The translations under genes and the position numbers were made by a program. Positions 50,256-60,068 of a stretch of DNA of 64,000 bases are shown one piece after another (position 1 is the first letter of the stretch; every line of letters begins with the position of its first letter). Source of the DNA: Glebionis coronaria (Eukaryota > Streptophyta > Magnoliopsida > Asterales > Asteraceae). The notes under the pieces were generated by a model, which was given only the letters and a program-made list of their open reading frames with translations, had not been told where the DNA came from and did no database searches. The stretch is taken from NCBI GenBank assembly GCA_025667525.1, contig CM046877.1, positions 29,089,255-29,153,254 on the forward strand, written 5' to 3'.

Positions 50256-50620
50256 TTTGGCGATGTTTGTAGAAATACATCTCCGGCTCTACAAAGACAC
50301 ACTAAAGCCTCGTACGACACCATCTTCGTAAAAAAACTAGTGTATGTTTCGTATGCTCGTTTACGACATTCATTATGTCTATTGGTGTCCTTTATGTCGA
50401 TATGCGGACGTGTATATGCGTGAACATCTAACCATATCGAAAAATAAAGGAACAACCTTTTTTTGCACAAACCATTGTATATGTGTGTATATTTGAGCGT
50501 GTTTGTTCTACATAAACAATGTTTATTAATGACATTTATTATATCTATTGATGTTTTTATGTCGGTGCGGATGTGTATATGCGTGAACGTGTAACCATAT
50601 CGAAAAAAACAAAGTAAAAC
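50256..50620. other. CACTA interior, unassigned
   Basis: Contains three near-repeats of CGTGTATATGCGTGAACATNTAACCATATCGA (about 50407, 50572 and, shortened, 49550), also seen near 32390 and 32825. No protein family recognised. Confidence 0.35.
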
Positions 50621-50624
50621 AATG

Positions 50625-50760
50625 GGAAAGTGGTGGGTAGTTTCCCATATATTACCCACTAATATGATACATCCGTGGGAAAGTTGTGGGTAGTTTCCCA
50701 CATATTACCCACAAAAATTAACCGTGACAAAATTGTGAGTATTTTTCTCACAGATTTCTC
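50625..50760. repeat. internal cluster of CACTA subterminal-type repeats
   Basis: Units GTGGGTAGTTTCCCACATATTACCCAC and TCCGTGGGAAAGTTGTGGG. The cluster may mark the inner edge of the left subterminal zone, or an older nested CACTA end. Confidence 0.6.
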
Positions 50761-52262
50761 ACAAAATCAAAAATTAAAAATTAAAAATAAAAAAAAAGTC
50801 AAAAAATTTCATGTTTTGAAATTTTCATGTGTTAAAACGAAATTACAACTTTTCACAAGTCCCGCGCCTAAATTTTTCCCAAAAATTAAATTAACGTCCA
50901 CATCTTACAACCTCAAAAGTAGATCTCACATCCTGAAACCCTATCTTTTTCATGGTGTTTTCTCCAAAAAAATTGTTACTTAATCTCCCCATTCAGAGAC
51001 ACCAGATATTTATCATCATAAGAAGAAAAAAATATCCTTATCCTCGTTATCATCCCCATATTCTGGTAAACTAATGAAACATGTATTGTTACATTATCCT
51101 TTTTTTATTAATTTTTGTTTGATGTTTGATGTTTTTAAGGTCGTCTTGAAACTTTATATCAATATTGATATATATTTGTTAATAATTTGTCACCTGACTT
51201 ATTAACGCCCATTGATTATGATATATTAAGATGGATGGTAAATCAAGTTAAAGTATATAATTGTTATTACTCTCGATCATTATGTGAATAACTAAGATTC
51301 TTTCATTAAATTTTGTTAATGAAGGATATTCAGATGGTTTAGTGATATTCATTGGTGCCATCAATGAATATATTTTTATTAAACATTTGTAATGACTAAT
51401 GTTAATTCTTATATTTTACAAGGTAAGAGTGATGGTAACTGACCATTAATCGTAGATGTGTTGTTTTCTACGGGTGTTTCGGTGGAGTTTTACCTCATGT
51501 TCAGGTAGAAGGTTCGTGTTCGTTCGCTAGTGGTTTATAGTTTATTATAGCACTATTTTTTAGGTTCATCTATTCGTATAGGCTTGGGCTCTAGGTTTTG
51601 ACAGTGTTCGTGTTTCCGGTAGTGTTCAATCTTCTGTTCGTTTTATACATGTACGAACAATCTTGATCAGAATTCAAGTTTTGTAACTATAGGATCAAGT
51701 TAGATAAATGATGTGTATAGCCCACTTTTGACACTCAAACTGAAAATGTGCGAGTTGAGTTACAGTTAGTGATATAGATTTATGGATTGACTTTAGTGGC
51801 GGGAAAGTAACCGGTCGTGATAAAAAGTGTATCTATCTTAATGCCATATATTTGGACATTTGACTAAATAGCTTCTAAAGTTGCAAGAGAAAAATATTAC
51901 GTAGTATTTTTTTACGAAAAATCATGTCTAATGACTAATGCTCAAACATATAAGATGTTTTATCTTTCGTTAATCATTTTCTTTTTTCTCGTTGTCCAGG
52001 GAAGTGGAGGTTGAATTAGAAAACATTAAGGCTAAAGAATAGTGTGTATTCACAGGTTGGTTGTGATTCGTAAACCATTAGCCGTGCTTCTTATTAGGAA
52101 GCCAAGAACTTAAAAAACACAACAAAGACTAGAAACCACTAAATCACTTGTCACATGACCACTTTCTTGTTTATTATACCAATTATTTGAAGCTTTCTAG
52201 TTGCTAGGCAGTGGCTTCATTATGACTTGTTATATTAACGGGCCAAACTGTTTTTTGTGTAG
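50761..52262. other. CACTA interior resembling an intron-rich gene region
   Basis: Begins with a leader-like stretch (about 50860-51000, with CTCCCC and ATG at 50953) followed by AT-rich, intron-like sequence. No exon could be assigned to a known family. A segment at 51900-52045 resembles 53250-53390. Confidence 0.35.
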
Positions 52263-52559
52263 AATGGTTCAAATGACGACCAGGATGAAGACACAGATGA
52301 CGAGGATGAAGGTACGGATGACCAGGATGAAAATACAAATGACCAGCATGAGAGGGTAAGTTATCTCGACAATTCTAATTCAGTAGAGTTGCGTTAAAAG
52401 TTCAAGAAACATATATTTATAGCATTCTCTTTTGTGCAGACCTTCTTCTATCAAAAACCACCACATGACCCGTTCAATTGTGATCTTTCTAATGATGAGG
52501 CTATTGTGTCTTTTATAGACAGGAATGATAAGGAAATGGACCCTGATAATAATTTGTAA
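52263..52559 (+). pseudogene. two exon-like segments, origin unknown
   Basis: Segment one, 52263-52355, follows TTTTGTGTAG and precedes GTAAGTTATC. It encodes a very acidic stretch (DDQDEDTDDEDEGTDD). Segment two, about 52441-52553, follows TTTTGTGCAG and precedes GTAAGACTT. It encodes DPFNCDLSNDEAIVSFIDRN. Good splice borders suggest real former exons, of the element or of a captured gene. I do not recognise the protein. Confidence 0.4.
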
Positions 52560-53419
52560 GACTTAATTTCCATTCTTCATTCTGATTCTAATAGTTATGC
52601 GGGCTAATAAGTTCTTTCTATGGATATAAATGTGTTGTGTTTTTGGTGTATTTTACTATGGTTCAGTCATGGCTGCACAGCTAGGAAATAACGGGATAGT
52701 GATAAAACAATGCATTTAGATGTAAATAAGAAAATATTTGCTTTTGTGTTTTGATGTTAATTGGCGTCTGTATTTTGTCCCATGGAAAGTTCGTTCTAAT
52801 TATTTGGTGACTGGAATACACTTTTTGTTAAGCTTCTAGAATTCTAGTAGTTACTTGTTCTGTTAAACTTTGTGCGTGCACTTTGTGGCTTTGTACTGCT
52901 TCAATAAATTAAAAGTAATATTGTCTCTTTGTAATGGAAGATTTGTGACCAAGTTCTACCACAAAACGTCAGTGTATGCTAATTTGGGGACTTTAACTGT
53001 TATAAAGTTTTTATACTATACCGAGTGCAGTGCCACCCACATAACTTTAGTCATGAGATTCTGTAGTGTCTGTAAGTCTACATTTTTTTGTAATGGGGCA
53101 TGGAAAACCACGAATATGTTCGTTCATCACTGCAATGAATTATTCCGCTGTTATGGTTAACAAGAAACTACATACTGAAAACGTGCTAAGACCTTAATAG
53201 CATATGATTGGACATAGAAAAGCTTTTTATGTTGAAATAGATAATTATATTTTCTTTTCAGAAAATCACGTCTAATGTTCAGACACATGAAATAATAATC
53301 CTTCCATGGTAATGCTCGTTTCCTCTTTGGCCAGGAAATGAAGGTCGCCGAAAAAAGAATCAATGCTGAAAAGATTTATACTTATATGGTATTAAAATGT
53401 TGCCAAATAATGAATGTAG

Positions 53420-53815
53420 GATGCTTATGAAGAATCAAAATCTGTAAACACAGCTGCTGCAATGAAAGGTAATATCATTGTTGAACTTTAATTATGAGCA
53501 AAACCCTATATAATTCAAAACTCATAAATGAATACTTGTTGAACCGTAGCAATCAAGCAGCAAATAGGGAGTGACGTTGATGCAGTTTGAATGATTGCTC
53601 GTTTTAGCAAAGCAAAAATCGAGCAACTTGACAAGGAGGTTAAACCAGACCATGGAAATGTTATATAGAAATCGATCCTCATATCTTGAGTATCATTAAT
53701 AGATAATTGTCTACTTCTCAAGATCTGACCAACAGAAAGAAGCCCGGATGTGGATCAGGATTTAGATTGACCAATCAAGAACAACAACTACACTGCAATT
53801 TTTCAAAGAGCCATT
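53420..53815 (+). pseudogene. captured fragment of a SYP13-type plant syntaxin (Qa-SNARE)
   Basis: Exon one, 53420-53468, encodes DAYEESKSVNTAAAMK and ends at a GTAATA donor. Exon two, 53550-53638, after CCGTAG, continues in phase with AIKQQIGSDVDAV, a stop (TGA), then MIARFSKAKIEQLDKE. A third piece at about 53724-53815 encodes NRKKPGCGSG and, after a frameshift, DQSRTTTTLQFFK. This order of motifs is that of the N-terminal Habc region of plasma-membrane syntaxins of the SYP13 group. The SNARE helix and membrane anchor are absent. The stop and frameshift make it a pseudogene. Introns are retained, so the capture was from genomic DNA rather than a retrocopy. Confidence 0.8.
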
Positions 53816-54147
53816 TAAATCAATGCAGTAGACTATTTTTTCAAAGAGCCATTCAGGAACTAGGATGAGGTCATGTAAGTTTCTTGTGTGGTTCTGTATT
53901 TTGAACCATGTCAAGCCTAGTTTATGTACCTTTTGATTAATGGCTGGAAGCAACTAGTTTATGTAGGTTCTTGTAAAAGAATGAATATTGTGTACACTTC
54001 TTATTTGAATAAATATTGCATTTGGATTTTTGAATATGAAATTACTTTTATTCTGTCATAATTATATTTATGCTATAATTGTATTTATATTTAAGTTTCA
54101 TGATATTGAATATTATAATTGGCACAAAATATTTGAGCCACAGTTTA
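53816..54147. other. CACTA interior, unassigned
   Basis: AT-rich sequence between the syntaxin fragment and the right subterminal repeats. Partial repeat of TTTTTCAAAGAGCCATT at 53799 and 53838. No gene recognised. Confidence 0.35.
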
Positions 54148-54520
54148 AGTAGTGGGAAATTTGTGGGAAAAGATTGCCGGAAATCAGTGGGAAACGTGTG
54201 GAAACTAACTGTGGGAAATCTGTGGTAAATACATGAAAATGATTGCTAAAAATTGTGGGAAATCGGTGGGAAAATGTTAGTGGAAAATCAGTGGGAATAT
54301 ATCCGTGAGAAATCTGTGGCAAAAAACCCACTCGTTTTATGTGAAAAATGGTTGATATTAACCGTGGGAAATCTGTGGGAAAATAGTCAACGCTCCGTGG
54401 GAAAATATGTGGGAAAATATTTACCCACGGGGTTTTTAGCAAAGGAATAATTCCGTGGGAAATCTGTGGGAAAGAGCCCTTTCACACGGAATTTCCCACG
54501 GATCTTGTTGTGGGAAAACG
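54148..54520. repeat. CACTA subterminal repeats, right side
   Basis: About 15 copies of GTGGGAAATCTGTGGGAAA-type units, the reverse complement of the left-side family. The open frames 54113-54569 are translations of these repeats. Confidence 0.82.
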
Positions 54521-54537
54521 TTGTTTGTGTAGTAGTG
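54519..54537 (-). repeat. CACTA right terminal inverted repeat
   Basis: Minus strand reads CACTACTACACAAACAACG from 54537. The CACTA start and adjoining subterminal repeats fix the element end. Confidence 0.78.
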
Positions 54538-55787
54538 ATTTCTAACTGACCGAACGGTATGTATAACATAAGTTCCCTTACATTTTTATGTTGCCACTTA
54601 TGTTCACATCTAGAATTATTGAATTTACATAAGGAAATGCGATTTCGAGCAAATATGGGAAAAATGATACTTGGTATTTTAGCTCGACCCTTAAGGATGG
54701 TGCAGCATATCGTATATCAAACTTCATGTGAGGGAGAGGTGTGGCCTTTTGGAAGTGTCGGCTCAAATCAAAGTGTCATCCAAAAAGTGGAACTAGAAAA
54801 CCTTAAGTATCTAAAAAAATGCATGCAATCTTTTCTAACTATACCGTTTCTACAATGTACACAGTTGTAATATTGTTGAGCTGACACTCTGGGCTGAAAT
54901 GGCAAAACGATTTAACAAGAATAGATTTGATGCATTGCCAAAACAACCTTAAGGTCCGCATATCAGATGGGTCAGGGACAACAACCTTAACTTGCTTCAC
55001 CCTGAATGTAAAGGACCTGACTGGATTCGAATGCCATCAGTTAGTCATATAGTACAACATCCCACGTGAATTCCAACAAAAATACCTAAAACCAAGGGAA
55101 AAACTAACATTTTCTAGTTATTGATTACGAAACAGGAAAGTTTGACATTTACTTACACGTATACTGGACAAGCCTCTACATATCACATGATCCACATCAG
55201 AACAACATCTAACATGTAAACTTACCTATCATTCTATTTTCTTTTAAAAAAGAAAAAAACCAAATAAAATAAAAATAATCTAATTTTATGGTATTTTCAT
55301 GGAAACATGAGGTGAAACATCGACTGTACTGGCAGTGCCCAAGCTTTTACCTCTAACACCTCCCACTCCCACAAGCATGCCACTAGCAACAAGTAATTAC
55401 AAATGACATCGACATGTTTTCTCTTGAATGCTAAAGAAGTTTTGTATGATTACTAAACTCTATAGGGAAACTATAACACTTTTATTTATAAATCAAATAA
55501 ATAAAATTAATTAAATTAACATAAAACAAATAACAGAATACAGACATAATTATAAACGATAATTAAATAAAACAATAAAATTATAAAAAGACTTACTAAA
55601 TCACCAGCAAGTCAAGACACGCGTAAGACATGCTTAGAACTAAAGAGACGAGGCACGTGTTTGACACGCTTCCCTTAAAACAGATTCGTCGTCTATTTCC
55701 CAGGGTACAATAGCCGAAACAGTAAGTTGTACTGTCGGACCTAACAAAACTGCCCGGAATTTCACCTTTACAGATGCGTACTCCATA
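54538..55787. other. unassigned flank between CACTA and copia elements
   Basis: AT-rich. The 103-residue frame at 54559-54870 has no recognised domain; it may be chance or a gene relic. The stretch 55640-55780 is less AT-rich with no clear frame. Confidence 0.35.
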
Positions 55788-56128
55788 TGTTGGAAATCAA
55801 AAATAATACTTATTGATTTTATGTGTGAAAAAGCTATGGAATTAGGCCTCTATTTATACACAATAGACTCCCTTCCAGTTTATTCATCCCACCGATGTGG
55901 GACAAAATAAACTATTTTTCCTCTTTAAGCATGGTACCAAATGCCTAACTTTTAGAAACGATATCTCATTCACATCACCTTCATTTTGGACACATAAAGG
56001 ATCATTGCGAAGCTCTCTTCAAGGAGAACGCGAACCTATAAAGTATCACTAATATATATGATACATACATATACATAATTGTGTCCAAATTTTGTCAAAA
56101 GTTATTTTGCCAACAATATTTTCCCACA
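55788..56128 (-). repeat. 3' LTR of the copia element
   Basis: 341 bp, bounded by TGTTGGAAAT on the plus strand and TGTGGGAAAAT on the minus strand (imperfect inverted ends). Minus-strand TATAAATAG at 55850-55858 is the LTR promoter box. It is adjacent to ATGTGGGGGAT, the polypurine tract on the minus strand. Confidence 0.72.
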
Positions 56129-56139
56129 ATCCCCCACAT
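56129..56139 (-). other. copia polypurine tract
   Basis: Minus strand ATGTGGGGGAT directly upstream of the LTR, as usual in plant copia elements. Confidence 0.65.
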
Positions 56140-56244
56140 GAATAGAGATCGGTTGTAATACACAAAAGTTTCAATAAAATTCCAACAGTTGAATCTTGCA
56201 TAGGATAGGTAGGTGTGACCCTTTGAACCTTCCCTTGTGAGATG

Positions 56245-56249
56245 CACTT
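56245..56249. repeat. target site duplication of E2, left
   Basis: CACTT, matched exactly at 63098-63102. It fixes both element ends. Confidence 0.9.
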
Positions 56250-56688
56250 TGATAGGTGTGAAAACACCCATCCTTTTTACCACTTAATTACAATAATAAC
56301 CGGGCCAAAACGTATATTTTATGTCATTTATGTCGGAATTATGCGTGGTTTGTGTTCTTGTTGTGATTTAGGACGAAAAGGTGAAAAGTGGAGAAAACAC
56401 GGGATTTCACGGGCTTTTATCAAAGAAAACGACAAAAGACGAAGTCAAGAGATCAAGAGTGCAAAAAGAACGGAAGTCTAAAGCCTATTCTGAAGATTTA
56501 TCGAAGAACAAGTCTAAAGACGGAAGTTTACTTAAAGCCGAAGAACTCGAGTCTAATAAATAAACAAATTATAAGACGAGTTTTATTTAATCCCGAGACA
56601 AAGTCGAAAGAGTCGAAGAACTTAAAAGACGAAAAGACGTGAAGAAAGAAAGAAAGAAAAGATGCAACACATGCACCCCCTCCTTTCC

Positions 56689-56720
56689 TATAAATACCCT
56701 TCATGTCACCACATGAAGGG
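56689..56720 (+). promoter_or_regulatory. E2 LTR promoter and start-site hairpin
   Basis: CTATAAATAC (56689-56698) followed by stem CCCTTCATGT / ACATGAAGGG with loop CACC (56697-56720). The hairpin lies where transcription would be expected to begin. The same arrangement is in the 3' LTR at 61987-62018. Confidence 0.65.
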
Positions 56721-57130
56721 AGTTAGTCATTTTTTAGTTTTAGTTAGGAGTAGGAGTAGTTTAGTTTAGAGAGAGAAAGTGACAGTTTCTCTCTCTAGAA
56801 CTTTAATCTTTCATCTTTTAATCTTTCTTGTTTTCAATTAAACTTTTACTTTTTAAGCTTAATCTTGTCTTAATCTTCATGTTATTAATCTTTCTTGTTA
56901 ATCTTCATATTGTTTTCTTTCATCTTTTTCATCAAGTTCTTATTTAAAGTTTTGATCTTTAAAAGTTCATCTTTTTATATTTTGATTCTAAAAGTTTGTT
57001 GATTTTAAGTTTTGTTAAGTTATATTTGTGCTTATTCGATTTATTTCACTTTAGATTCGTCCTAGTTCTGGGTTTTAGCTTATTCTTATAGCTTATTTCC
57101 CTTTGCCTAAAGTTTCGGATCAAGAGTCAA

Positions 57131-57430
57131 ATCGGAAAGGGTTTTAAAACCCTTTTCCGATCGTATATTCCGACCGGTGACCACTGTTTTCCGACCACTG
57201 TTTTCCGACCATAGCTTTCCGACCGAACCACCCCTTCATTCCGATCGGATGATCGGAAAAGGGTCTTGGAAGATTCCGATTGGATCATTTGCTTATCATT
57301 CCGATTTGGCCCTTTTAGATATTCCGATTGGTGGACTTGTGGGGTATTCCGATCACTACCTATTCCCGTATTCCGATCACTCCCAATCGGAATACATTCC
57401 GATTGGAACCTTTTTTGGGTGTATTCCGAT
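57131..57430. repeat. ATTCCGAT-rich repeats and palindrome in the E2 LTR
   Basis: A palindrome with arms ATCGGAAAGGGTTTT and AAAACCCTTTTCCGAT (one extra base), then TTCCGACC x4 and at least ten ATTCCGAT(C/T)(G/A) words in both orientations. Repeated at 62429-62728. Confidence 0.8.
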
Positions 57431-57802
57431 TTGGGTGGTTTTGGTTTGTTTTAATATTTTGTCCCAGTTAAAGGGTTAATGTTTCTTATTTTTTTTAAGT
57501 TCATTATAATTTCGCTTTGTATCGTTATTTAATTGTCAATTTACGTTTCACTAAGTTTCAAGTTCACGTTATTTAAATTCTCGTCTTTTACTTTTGCTGT
57601 TTTAAATATGCACCGTTTACATTTTAATTTGTTTTAATTTTAATTACTTGTCCTTTATTTTTAAGTCTTGCACATCTATTTTACCAAAACCAAAAATTAT
57701 TTGTTTCACCAAGAACAACTAATCTCACACAATTAACCAAAGATCAATTCGAAGAGACACCGAGAAAACGAACTTTCAACGAGCAAAATCCTTACATTAA
57801 AA

Positions 57803-57817
57803 TGGCGCCGCTGCCGG
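57803..57817 (+). other. E2 primer binding site
   Basis: TGGCGCCGCTGCCGG, three bases after the LTR. It matches the tRNA-Asp end for 15 bases with the same GCT variant as E1, then diverges (CTC for GGA). Confidence 0.8.
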
Positions 57818-58004
57818 CTCTTTTCGTGAGGATAGAAAGTTTTTTGTGAGAGAAGCGTTGGCTTTTGGGACCCGTTCACTTGTGAACGTTATTTTTCTTG
57901 TCAAAAATTTTCAAAAATCCAAAAACATTTGAAAAATCATAAAAAGCATTTCTTTTTAAAAGTTTTGCACCAAAAATATTCTTCTTGCTCATCTATCTTT
58001 CTTT
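57818..58004 (+). other. E2 untranslated leader
   Basis: Short leader ending in an A-rich stretch and a TTCTTCTTGCTCATCTATC block before the ATG, like the E1 leader end. Confidence 0.5.
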
Positions 58005-59669
58005 ATGGACTCTTATGTCCATTGCGTCGGTTGTGGGAAACGATTGTACGGGAACGACTCTTGTCAATGGTGTACATGTGAGCGGTGCGGAAACGATATC
58101 AACGATACACAATCAATACCAGGATTTTGTCCTTTGTGTCCCTCACTTAATTCGTCCTTTTTGAACCCACCTACTCTTTCCCCGTGCATCTATTGTGGAA
58201 GCGATTCTCCTTGGCTTGTTTCGTGCCCGGTTCAATACTCGTATGATTACGGGCAAGAACCGGGGTACAATTATGCCAATGAAAATAACTATCCACATGA
58301 CGCACCCGATTTTTCTCCTCACCCTTCTTGCCAAAATTGTGGGGGTCCTCACGATACTTCTTATTGTCAACCGATGAATTATTATGAGCAAAATCCATGT
58401 CCTCAGTTTTCTTCACCAATGGATTATTATGAACCAAACCCGGTTTCTAATTCTTCTCAACCGATGAACTACTATGAGCCACAACCATGCTATAATTCAG
58501 GTTTTCAACATTTTGAGCCCCCACATCACACCCTCAATCATCAATCCTCTCAGGGAATTCATATTGATCAACAACTCACTACTCAAGAAAGGCACGCCAT
58601 TATTTTGGACATTCAAGAAGCCTTTGTTCAGTTCAAAGAAGCATGGGAAAAAGAGAAGAGACAGCAACAAGAGCAAGTATCTAATCTTAATGATTATACC
58701 CCTCCTCCTGTGCGTCAATACTATTATGATGATGATGATGACGATGAGCCTACTATTTCTTGGAATGATCTTACTGCTCAATGTCCTAGTGCAATTGTCA
58801 TCCCTTCTCTCAATATTCCAAATGAGTCTAAGGATTGTGATACGTTGAATGAGTTTAGTGATGTTGGTCTCGACAACTTATTGGCTGATGAGGTTTGTGA
58901 CATACCAGCTGCTATGGAGCCTGCGGACGACGTTGCTCTCACAGAAGAGGTCGATCCTAATGATGTCGATTTTTCTCCAAGCTATGAGAATTTCACTTTT
59001 GAAATTTCTCAATCTCCACCGGGAGATGCTGACGATGACGATTTATTCTCTCCGGTTTACGAGAAGTTCACCGATGAACATGATCTTGTGGATAAGGTGG
59101 AAGACGTGCTTCTTCGAGATAGATTACGGAAAGTGCACCTTCTTATTGCTCAAATCGAAGCGTTGACTTCTCCTCCTCTTTCCGAGTCTTTGCCTCCATC
59201 TATTCCTCCCGTTGAAGATAATGACCCATTGCAGGAAGAAATCGATATCCACTCCATGCCTCCAGGTATTGATGACAATGACATGGAGGGGGACATTATT
59301 TTTGATAATTTGTTGCAGGAAGATATTGTCCCAAGTCCCCCTCCCGAGCACCTTTCATCCTCCCCTTTAGAGACTATCTCGGAGGATGAGTGCTTTGACC
59401 CGGGAGGTGACATTGATTATGCTATCATTGATAACATCATGGCTTTGCCGAATGCTCAGCCTCCATTGTCTTTGGGGGATGACAATGTGCTTATTTTACC
59501 CACCCCACCTCCCGTGGACTTTGATTTCACATACTTCACGTATGTTGAAAGGACTTTTCTCCCATACAAGACTTACCCCCCCGCCTCTCCTTTGTTGATG
59601 TCAACCGGGAACGAGGACAAGGTCTTTGATCCCGGTATTGCATTCGAGGCTTCCCCATGGACCATTTAA
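58005..59669 (+). CDS. E2-encoded protein with CxxC fingers and gag-like knuckle
   Basis: 554 residues, the only coding frame of E2. Residues 1-75 carry five CxxC pairs (CVGC, CQWC, CERC, CPLC, CIYC), likely zinc-binding. At about 109-121 lies CQNCGGPHDTSYC, a CX2CX3HX4C knuckle of the same shortened form as in E1 gag (CLSCGGAHDLSEC). Next come three MNYYE/MDYYE-P repeats, a charged helix (about 195-230, RHAIILDIQEAFVQFKEAWEKEKRQQQEQ), an Asp run, and a long acidic proline-rich tail with no domain I know. No capsid helix bundle or catalytic motif is seen. Probable role: RNA-binding or packaging protein of a non-autonomous element; this is inference. The full-length uninterrupted frame fits the young age. 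Confidence 0.82.
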   Translation: MDSYVHCVGCGKRLYGNDSCQWCTCERCGNDINDTQSIPGFCPLCPSLNSSFLNPPTLSPCIYCGSDSPWLVSCPVQYSYDYGQEPGYNYANENNYPHDAPDFSPHPSCQNCGGPHDTSYCQPMNYYEQNPCPQFSSPMDYYEPNPVSNSSQPMNYYEPQPCYNSGFQHFEPPHHTLNHQSSQGIHIDQQLTTQERHAIILDIQEAFVQFKEAWEKEKRQQQEQVSNLNDYTPPPVRQYYYDDDDDDEPTISWNDLTAQCPSAIVIPSLNIPNESKDCDTLNEFSDVGLDNLLADEVCDIPAAMEPADDVALTEEVDPNDVDFSPSYENFTFEISQSPPGDADDDDLFSPVYEKFTDEHDLVDKVEDVLLRDRLRKVHLLIAQIEALTSPPLSESLPPSIPPVEDNDPLQEEIDIHSMPPGIDDNDMEGDIIFDNLLQEDIVPSPPPEHLSSSPLETISEDECFDPGGDIDYAIIDNIMALPNAQPPLSLGDDNVLILPTPPPVDFDFTYFTYVERTFLPYKTYPPASPLLMSTGNEDKVFDPGIAFEASPWTI

Positions 59670-60028
59670 TTCGGGGACGAGTCAGGCTCGTGACTCGGAT
59701 AACAAAAACAAGCGCTTTTTGGGAGGCAAACCAATTATCTATCTATCTTTCCTGTTTTCACCATAAGTGTAGGGGGAGCCCCGTGGTGTTTCTTGCTTTC
59801 TTTCTTATCATATGCAGGGATTAGAGCTTCAAAGACACACTCTTGATGACTTTTGACGAACTGTGATTCCGTGTTCCCTTCTTCCCGGTTCTATCCTAAA
59901 CTCTTTTCGATTCACTATTTTATATTTCTCAATATTAAAATAGGAATCTCTTTAGTTGTCTTTTCCTTAGCAAGATTTAAACAAAGTGCACAATGTCCTA
60001 AGTATAGGGGAGTTTACTCCCACATGCT

Positions 60029-60068
60029 TAAACATTGAGGACAATGTTTATATTAAGTGTAGGGGGGA
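60029..60068 (+). promoter_or_regulatory. internal hairpin plus polypurine-like tract (E2)
   Basis: 9-bp stem TAAACATTG / CAATGTTTA with loop AGGA, six bases, then AGTGTAGGGGGGA (60056-60068). Same stem core, loop and spacing as E1 13535-13572. Confidence 0.6.

Larger units (their letters stand above)
47910..54537. mobile_element. CACTA (En/Spm) element with intact right end
   Basis: Left subterminal repeats (47910-48290), minisatellites, captured fragments, exon-like pieces, right subterminal repeats in inverted orientation and a right terminus whose minus strand reads CACTACTACACAAACAACG (54537 to 54519). The left terminus is not found. No TNP2-type transposase domain could be recognised, so it is probably non-autonomous. 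The 3 bases after the end are ATT, the expected target duplication if the left end is ever found. Confidence 0.72.
56250..57799 (+). repeat. 5' LTR of E2
   Basis: TATA box 56689-56698, a perfect 10-bp hairpin right after it, a near-perfect palindrome (57131-57161) and a cluster of ATTCCGAT words (57165-57430). Open frames such as 56242-56642 and 57177-57479 recur in both LTRs without domains and are not genes. Confidence 0.93.

Noticed and set aside
49737..50423. Three 64-65 residue frames with similar sequences
   Set aside because: Periodic translation of the 41-bp minisatellite.
54113..54569. Frames rich in PTDFP/FPQ
   Set aside because: Translation of CACTA subterminal repeats.
57177..57479. 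100-residue frame in the E2 LTR (also 62475-62777)
   Set aside because: Lies in an LTR, follows the ATTCCGAT repeat and has no domain; identical copies only reflect the LTR pair.
58005..59669. Host zinc-finger gene
   Set aside because: Framed exactly by LTR, primer site, leader and polypurine module of E2, so it is an element gene.
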